A stretch of 10,428 nt of DNA, from positions 1-10,428 of the forward strand of contig JBFMGQ010000049.1 in NCBI GenBank assembly GCA_040752515.1. The letters run 5' to 3'. The DNA comes from Tenuifilum sp040752515 (lineage in GTDB: Bacteria; Bacteroidota; Bacteroidia; Bacteroidales; Tenuifilaceae). The first letter of the stretch is position 1. Each line of letters begins with the position of its first letter. The notes below the pieces were generated by a model that saw nothing but the letters and a program-made list of their open reading frames with translations, was not told where the DNA came from and made no database searches. Below, piece by piece: positions 6,945 through 10,428 of the stretch. The position numbers and the translations under genes were made by a program.

Positions 6945-7745
6945 ATGGCAAAAGTAATTGCATTAGCTAACCAGAAAGGTGGAGTAGGAAAAACTACCAC
7001 CGCTATTAACCTTGCAGCCAGCTTGGCTGTACTTGAGAAAAAGGTATTGCTCATTGATGCCGACCCTCAAGCCAATGCCACATCGGGTACCGGTTTCGAT
7101 TTGCGGAACGTGAAAACCAGTATCTACGAGTGCCTAATCGACGATGTGAACCCCAAGGATATCGTTTTAAACTCTGAGATTAAGGGCTTAGACTTAATTC
7201 CTTCGCACATCGACCTTGTAGGTGCCGAAATCGAAATGCTCAACATGCCCAACAGGGAAAAGATACTCAAAGGGGTAATTGAAAAGGTAAAGGATGATTA
7301 CGACTTTGTATTTATCGACTGCTCTCCCTCATTGGGTCTAATCACCGTAAATGCCCTTACAGCAGCCGATTCGGTTATCATCCCCGTACAATGCGAATAC
7401 TTTGCCCTGGAAGGGTTAGGTAAGCTGTTAAACACCGTAAAAATTATTCAGACCCGTCTTAATACCGAGCTGCAGATTGAGGGGTTCTTGCTCACCATGT
7501 ACGACCCAAGGTTGCGCCTTTCGAACCAGGTTGTTGAGGAGGTTCGCAAGCACTTCCAACAAATGGTATTTGAAACCATCATTCAGCGTAACATTAAGTT
7601 GAGCGAAGCTCCTAGCTACGGTAAACCGGTTATTCTTTACGATGCCGCCTCAACCGGCTCGCTAAACTACATGAACCTTGCCCGTGAATTGCTGCAAAAG
7701 AACAACATGACCAGCATTGACAATAGTAGCAAGATAGAGGAATAA
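6945..7745 (+). CDS. parA: Chromosome-partitioning ATPase ParA (Soj family)
   Basis: ParA is a deviant-Walker ATPase that binds the nucleoid non-specifically and, with ParB bound at parS, segregates the origin region. The 266-residue protein shows the deviant Walker A motif KGGVGKTT (11-18) with the signature lysine K11, the A' motif DADPQANAT (38-46), and the Walker B segment FVFIDCSPSLG (121-131). It lacks the N-terminal DNA-binding extension of plasmid ParA proteins, so it is the short chromosomal Soj type. It is followed after 19 bases by parB. The ATG is preceded by an A-rich tract and no Shine-Dalgarno; the first residues MAKVIALANQ are the normal start of the family. Identification is firm. 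Confidence 0.96.
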   Translation: MAKVIALANQKGGVGKTTTAINLAASLAVLEKKVLLIDADPQANATSGTGFDLRNVKTSIYECLIDDVNPKDIVLNSEIKGLDLIPSHIDLVGAEIEMLNMPNREKILKGVIEKVKDDYDFVFIDCSPSLGLITVNALTAADSVIIPVQCEYFALEGLGKLLNTVKIIQTRLNTELQIEGFLLTMYDPRLRLSNQVVEEVRKHFQQMVFETIIQRNIKLSEAPSYGKPVILYDAASTGSLNYMNLARELLQKNNMTSIDNSSKIEE

Positions 7746-7746
7746 G

Positions 7747-7753
7747 AAGGAGG
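7747..7753 (+). promoter_or_regulatory. Unusually strong Shine-Dalgarno before parB
   Basis: AAGGAGG lies 11 bases before the parB ATG at 7765. Bacteroidota rarely depend on Shine-Dalgarno pairing, and the other ATG-initiated genes in this window lack such a site, so a full match stands out. It supports 7765 as the parB start. Confidence 0.65.
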
Positions 7754-7764
7754 AAATATTTACC

Positions 7765-8676
7765 ATGTCAAAAAAGATGGCTTTAGGCAAAGGGTTAGGT
7801 GCTCTTATCGAAGATGCGTCAGATCCCACACGCAATCAGGATTTCAGATCTGAAAAGCATGTGGTAAGCGAATTGGTTAACGAGATTGAAGTCGATAAGA
7901 TAGATGTCAATCCCTACCAACCCCGAACCCAATTCGACGAGGAAGCCTTAAAGGAATTAGCCGATTCCATATCGAAACTGGGCGTTATTCAGCCCCTTAC
8001 TGTTCGAGCAGTTGATGGTCGCTACCAGCTCATCTCGGGCGAACGTCGCTTAAGGGCGGCAAAGCTGGCTGGGCTCAAAACAATTCCTGTGTTCATTCGT
8101 ACTGCCGACGACCAGGGAATGCTCGAAATGGCCTTGGTAGAGAACATCCAGCGCGAAGACCTTAACGCCATTGAAGTGGCTATCAGCTACCAACGACTCA
8201 TTGATGAGTGCAACCTTACCCAGGAAACCCTCTCCGAAAGGGTTGGCAAAAAGCGCGCTACCATATCAAACTACTTGCGCCTGCTTAAACTCCCTGCCGA
8301 AATCCAGCTGGGCATAAGCCAAAACCTTATAAGCATGGGGCATGCACGCGCCCTAATCACCATCGAGGATCCAAAGGTTCAGCTCGATATCTACCACCAA
8401 ACCATTAACGAGGGCTTATCGGTTCGTAGGGTTGAGGAATTAGCCCGAATAGCCAACGAGCCTCAGGTAGATAATCCGGACAAACCAAAAGAACCAAAAG
8501 TGAAGGTAAACCTGGGCGAACAGGAAATGGTTCTTAAAGATCATCTTACTAACCGCTTAGGCCTTCGCGCCGAAGTAAAACCTGGGCCTAAAGGCGATGG
8601 TAAAATTGTAATTTCCTACAATAACCAGGCTGAACTGGAAGCTATACTTGAAAAGTTTATCAAGATCGAGGAGTAA
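7765..8676 (+). CDS. parB: Chromosome-partitioning protein ParB (Spo0J/Noc family)
   Basis: ParB binds parS sites, hydrolyses CTP and spreads as a DNA clamp that loads SMC and stimulates ParA. In order the 303-residue protein has a ParA-interacting N-terminus (MALGKGLGALI, 5-15), the N-terminal CTPase domain with NPYQPRTQF (49-57) and the box II motif GERRLRA (92-98), then ENIQREDLNAIE (126-137), a helix-turn-helix region (about 153-175, TQETLSERVGKKRATISNYL), and a C-terminal dimerisation domain (about 245-303). Length is typical. It is translationally close to parA (19-base gap) and to the DUF5683 gene (6-base gap), forming one operon. I did not find a palindromic parS of the TGTTNCACGTGNAACA type in the window, so its sites lie elsewhere. 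Identification is firm. Confidence 0.96.
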   Translation: MSKKMALGKGLGALIEDASDPTRNQDFRSEKHVVSELVNEIEVDKIDVNPYQPRTQFDEEALKELADSISKLGVIQPLTVRAVDGRYQLISGERRLRAAKLAGLKTIPVFIRTADDQGMLEMALVENIQREDLNAIEVAISYQRLIDECNLTQETLSERVGKKRATISNYLRLLKLPAEIQLGISQNLISMGHARALITIEDPKVQLDIYHQTINEGLSVRRVEELARIANEPQVDNPDKPKEPKVKVNLGEQEMVLKDHLTNRLGLRAEVKPGPKGDGKIVISYNNQAELEAILEKFIKIEE

Positions 8677-8682
8677 ATACTT

Positions 8683-9603
8683 GTGTTGGAATCCATGCAT
8701 GGCACTTATTACTGTTTAACTGGCCGACATGTCAACAAAAGCCTGTCGGCCTTTGTGATTTTTTTACTTTTACTTACCGCACCCAAGGTTTACTCGCAAA
8801 CCAACGATACCAAACCCTTAAAAAAGCGCGATTTAACCACCCGTATCTGGCTGGGTTCGCATGTACTGCCGGGCTATGGCCAGGTTTACAACAGGGATTA
8901 CTGGAAAATTCCCATTTTCTATGCCGGTATGGGCGCCATGGCTTACCAGGGTTACCAGATGAACAGCGACTACAAGAAGTGGCAAAAGACCTACCTTGCC
9001 CTCCCACCTAACGACCCCGACCGTGAGCGATTTAAAATAAAAGCAACGGAGTACCGTCAATACCGAAATTTATATTACGCCGCAGCCACGGCCTTTTACC
9101 TAGCCAGCGTTTCCGATGCCGTTTTGGTTTACAACCGGGGTGAACATTCCCCCGCCGCTGCATCAATACTTTCAACACTGGTGCCTGGCATGGGACAAGC
9201 CTATAATGGGGCATACTGGAAAATCCCCGTCATCTACGGGGGGTTATCCACTTTCTACTTCATGATTGACTGGAACAACAGGGGTTACAACCGATTCAAA
9301 ACTGCTCTTTTTAATCTGATTGATGGCGACCCAGACACAGTTGATGAGTTTAACGGAACACGTAGTCAGGAAGAACTCCGCTACTACATGGACAGCTACC
9401 GCCGTAACCGCGACTTGTCGGCCTTAGGTTTTGCTGTGGTGTATGTGCTGAACATCATTGATGCCAATGTTGATGGCTACCTCTACGACTGGAACGTGGA
9501 CGACGACCTGACCTTCAGGGTTGAGCCAACCGTTTTTAATCCCTCCCAGAATTTAACATACAGCACTCCGGCCTTTGGGGTTTCGTGCAGAATTACGTTC
9601 TAA
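8683..9603 (+). CDS. DUF5683 protein with two tandem domain copies, secreted/membrane
   Basis: The 306-residue product starts at GTG 8683, six bases after the parB stop and nine bases after a GAGGAG Shine-Dalgarno (8668-8673). A downstream ATG at 8695 is the alternative. A signal peptide or anchor (hydrophobic 21-35, cleavage probably near VYSQ, 37-40) leads into two related modules. Module 1 (about 55-149) has PGYGQVYNRDYWKIP (63-77) and module 2 (about 160-267) has PGMGQAYNGAYWKIP (168-182), exactly 105 residues apart. Both continue with a soluble stretch, a YRxxR motif (126-129 and 239-242 areas) and a hydrophobic helix. DUF5683 genes commonly follow parB in Bacteroidota; their function is unknown. 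A terminator-like hairpin lies inside the signal-peptide codons. Family assignment is strong, the role is not known. Confidence 0.88.
   Translation: MLESMHGTYYCLTGRHVNKSLSAFVIFLLLLTAPKVYSQTNDTKPLKKRDLTTRIWLGSHVLPGYGQVYNRDYWKIPIFYAGMGAMAYQGYQMNSDYKKWQKTYLALPPNDPDRERFKIKATEYRQYRNLYYAAATAFYLASVSDAVLVYNRGEHSPAAASILSTLVPGMGQAYNGAYWKIPVIYGGLSTFYFMIDWNNRGYNRFKTALFNLIDGDPDTVDEFNGTRSQEELRYYMDSYRRNRDLSALGFAVVYVLNIIDANVDGYLYDWNVDDDLTFRVEPTVFNPSQNLTYSTPAFGVSCRITF
8722..8770 (+). terminator. Terminator-like hairpin inside the start of the DUF5683 gene
   Basis: GGCCGACA (8722-8729) is the perfect reverse complement of TGTCGGCC (8744-8751), separated by 14 bases and followed by TTTGTGATTTTTTTAC. The shape is that of a Rho-independent terminator just after parB, but it lies within codons 14-29 of the DUF5683 reading frame and helps encode its signal peptide. 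It could lower DUF5683 expression relative to parAB (attenuation). The alternative is that the true DUF5683 start lies further downstream. Confidence 0.5.
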
Positions 9604-9618
9604 TTAAGTGAACGGACT

Positions 9619-9742
9619 AAAGAATAACGGTTAAAGGAGGTTCGTGAATCGTTAGCCGTTAAACGTTAAGCGAAAGCATTGATAAGAGGGAGTTAGAGGA
9701 AGTTAAAGACGTTAAATGTGAACCGTGAGCCGTTAAACGGGA
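9619..9742. repeat. Modular intergenic repeat, copy B (inverted and shuffled relative to copy A)
   Basis: Blocks shared with 127-250 in reverse complement are TAAAGGAGGTTCGTGAA (9632-9648, 17/17), GCCGTTAAACG (9655-9665 and again 9729-9739), the purine-rich block 9675-9702 (26/28), and AACCGTGAGCCGTTAA (9721-9736, 15/16 to the reverse complement of 131-146). The block order differs from copy A, so this is not a simple inverted duplication. It starts shortly after the DUF5683 stop codon. Confidence 0.8.
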
Positions 9743-9762
9743 TAGAGCAATAAGCAACGCCC

Positions 9763-9871
9763 CCTGTCATTCCGAGCAAATGCGAGGAATCTAATTAGAA
9801 TAAGGGGCAAAGGTGCAAAGTGATGCTTCGGCGGATTCTATCCCGGTATATCGGGAGCTCAGCATGACAGG
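9763..9871. repeat. MITE-like palindromic intergenic element
   Basis: The ends CCTGTCATTCCGAGC (9763-9777) and GCTCAGCATGACAGG (9857-9871) are imperfect inverted repeats, 13 of 15 pairing. Inner words also mirror each other (GAGGAATCT near 9784 against GGATTCTA near 9832). At the right side TCCCGGTATATCGGGA (9841-9856) forms its own perfect 5-bp stem. The phrase TGTCATTCCGAGC...GAGGAATCT is, from general knowledge, a widespread intergenic repeat in Bacteroidota genomes. There is no coding capacity, so any mobility would need a transposase in trans. Confidence 0.7.
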
Positions 9872-9927
9872 AGAAAACGGGTATACTGTTTTCCCTGAAT
9901 GCTGATTTCTAAAACTATCAAAAACCA

Positions 9928-10025
9928 ACCGTCAACTACCAACTAAACCAGTATCACAGTGTAAATCCGCCCAATCTGCGTTATCTGCGTTCCATTTAAA
10001 TTCACTATCAACCATCAACTAAAAC
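9928..10025. repeat. Short repeated phrases around a doubled ATCTGCGTT
   Basis: ATCTGCGTT occurs twice in tandem (9973-9991 region, ...CCAATCTGCGTTATCTGCGTTCC...). It is flanked on both sides by similar words: CCGTCAACTACCAACTAAAC (about 9928-9948) and ACCATCAACTAAAAC (about 10010-10025). The ATCTGCGTTATCTGCGTTCC phrase is familiar as an intergenic repeat in many Bacteroidota genomes. No gene is seen. Confidence 0.45.
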
Positions 10026-10106
10026 AGCCTAGGAATCAAAATCACGAATAACAACCTACAATCCTTGCCATTTTGAGCAACTAAGAAAAATTTTGATCGA
10101 GAACAA

Positions 10107-10128
10107 TAAAAAAAGCCCTAAAGGGGCT
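10107..10128 (-). terminator. Orphan leftward Rho-independent terminator
   Basis: On the minus strand AGCCC (10128-10124) pairs with GGGCT (10118-10114) around a CTTTA loop, followed by seven Ts (10113-10107). It is a good intrinsic terminator, but no leftward gene exists immediately to its right inside the window. A 15-codon open stretch ending with TAA at 10154-10156 has no start codon, so it may be the remnant of a lost gene. Confidence 0.6.
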
Positions 10129-10225
10129 ATGAATTGGAATACAATTTTTAATTTTAGTCTGCTTTAACTTGGGCATCTCTCCGGATGTTTAACTTACCCG
10201 TTTAAAATAAAGCACCCCTAATGCT

Positions 10226-10233
10226 TAATTTTG
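10226..10233 (+). promoter_or_regulatory. Candidate -7 promoter motif for the interrupted small gene
   Basis: TAATTTTG fits TAnnTTTG exactly and lies 20 bases upstream of the ATG at 10253. It overlaps a palindrome TTAATTTTGCAATTAA (10225-10240). A TTT-containing -33 candidate is present near 10201, but it is weak. Confidence 0.4.
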
Positions 10234-10252
10234 CAATTAAAATGGAGAAAAT

Positions 10253-10330
10253 ATGAAGGAGTACATCAATCAAATCCAATACTCTTTATTGTTTATTTTT
10301 TTATCACTACTGTCCGACAAAAAAAAGTAG
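10253..10330 (+). pseudogene. Short hydrophobic reading frame apparently cut by an insertion sequence
   Basis: An ATG preceded by GGAGAAAAT opens a 25-codon frame. It encodes MKEYINQIQYS followed by a hydrophobic stretch LLFIFLSLL, then SDKKK and a stop at 10328-10330. The N-terminus resembles a signal peptide or membrane anchor, and the frame has a promoter-like motif upstream. The last codons fall in CTGTCCGACAAAAAAAAGTAG, which I take to be the left end of an insertion sequence, so the native gene probably continued and was truncated. A genuine tiny membrane peptide or chance is also possible. Confidence 0.35.
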
Positions 10331-10428
10331 AATAAGGGGGTTTCACCCGAAGGATTCGCCCCCGATGTTGTAGATTTGTTTTGCATACAAAATCACAACA
10401 TGAGCAAAAATAAGGAAATAAAATTAGT
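10306..10428 (+). mobile_element. Probable left end of an insertion sequence
   Basis: From about 10306 the sequence reads CACTACTGTCCGACAAAAAA, then a G-rich leader (AATAAGGGGGTTTCACCC) and an exact TAnnTTTG motif, TAGATTTG (10371-10378), followed by an ATG at 10400. An end sequence, a roughly 90-base leader and a start codon fit the left end of an IS4-type element as seen in Bacteroidota. The right end and most of the transposase are outside the window, so the family is inferred and the boundary is approximate. Confidence 0.45.
10400..10428 (+). CDS. Start of a reading frame, possibly IS4-family transposase (partial)
   Basis: ATG at 10400 begins MSKNKEIKL and runs off the window end. The opening residues resemble those I associate with DUF4372-type IS4 transposases in Bacteroidota, but nine residues are too few for a sound assignment. 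The position downstream of a TAnnTTTG motif and inside the presumed insertion-sequence end is the main support. No Shine-Dalgarno is present. Confidence 0.35.

Larger units (their letters stand above)
9604..10252. other. 650-bp gene-free region packed with repeats
   Basis: No open reading frame here looks coding. It contains the second modular repeat (9619-9742), a palindromic MITE-like element (9763-9871), short repeated phrases (9928-10025), an orphan leftward terminator (10107-10128), and a candidate promoter (10226-10233). No obvious T-run terminator follows the DUF5683 stop at 9603. In related genomes a lytic transglycosylase and other cell-envelope genes often follow DUF5683; here that order is broken. 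Confidence 0.6.

Noticed and set aside
8774..9214. Three overlapping minus-strand frames inside the DUF5683 gene
   Set aside because: They are antisense shadows of a gene with clear domain conservation and have no independent start signals.
9928..10025. Possible CRISPR-like array
   Set aside because: The repeated words are short, unequal and irregularly spaced, with no uniform spacers and no cas genes nearby.
10140..10200. Possible tRNA or small structured RNA in the gene-free region
   Set aside because: No cloverleaf arms, TTC-loop or CCA-side stem could be built, and pairing was limited to short AT-rich arms.

Overview
This window looks like a chromosomal segment of a Bacteroidota bacterium, probably a Bacteroidales or Marinilabiliales relative. 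The evidence is a PorQ-type gene of the type IX secretion system, a bifunctional-nuclease/UVR protein, a DUF5683 gene directly after parAB, promoter-like TAnnTTTG motifs, and mostly absent Shine-Dalgarno sequences. GC content is moderate and the gaps between genes are AT-rich.

Layout: positions 1-126 are the right end of an IS3-family insertion sequence (last 27 codons of the transposase plus the terminal inverted repeat). It runs straight into a modular intergenic repeat (127-250). The bifunctional nuclease gene (368-973, +) follows and meets a nucleoside-permease-type MFS gene (1033-2301, -) across a strong bidirectional terminator. After a 400-bp AT-rich gap comes a leftward group transcribed porQ, cmk, ispH (5418 down to 2704). 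A second leftward gene, a diacylglycerol/sphingosine-kinase-like lipid kinase (6698-5709), is divergent from the rightward parA-parB-DUF5683 operon (6945-9603).

From 9604 to about 10250 there is no convincing gene, only repeats: a second, rearranged and inverted copy of the 127-250 repeat, a MITE-like palindromic element (9763-9871), short repeated phrases, and an orphan leftward terminator. The window ends in what looks like a short secreted/membrane reading frame cut by the left end of another insertion sequence, whose transposase seems to start at 10400.

The coding core is housekeeping: chromosome partitioning (ParA/ParB), isoprenoid precursor synthesis (IspH), CMP/dCMP phosphorylation (Cmk), nucleoside uptake, lipid phosphorylation, and outer-membrane secretion. 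I do not see a complete undescribed system. The most unusual points are the module-shuffled repeat family bracketing the core, a tandemly duplicated DUF5683 domain, a terminator-like hairpin inside the signal-peptide codons of that gene, and a perfect tandem 11-mer upstream of parA that could be DnaA-box-like or a ParA operator.
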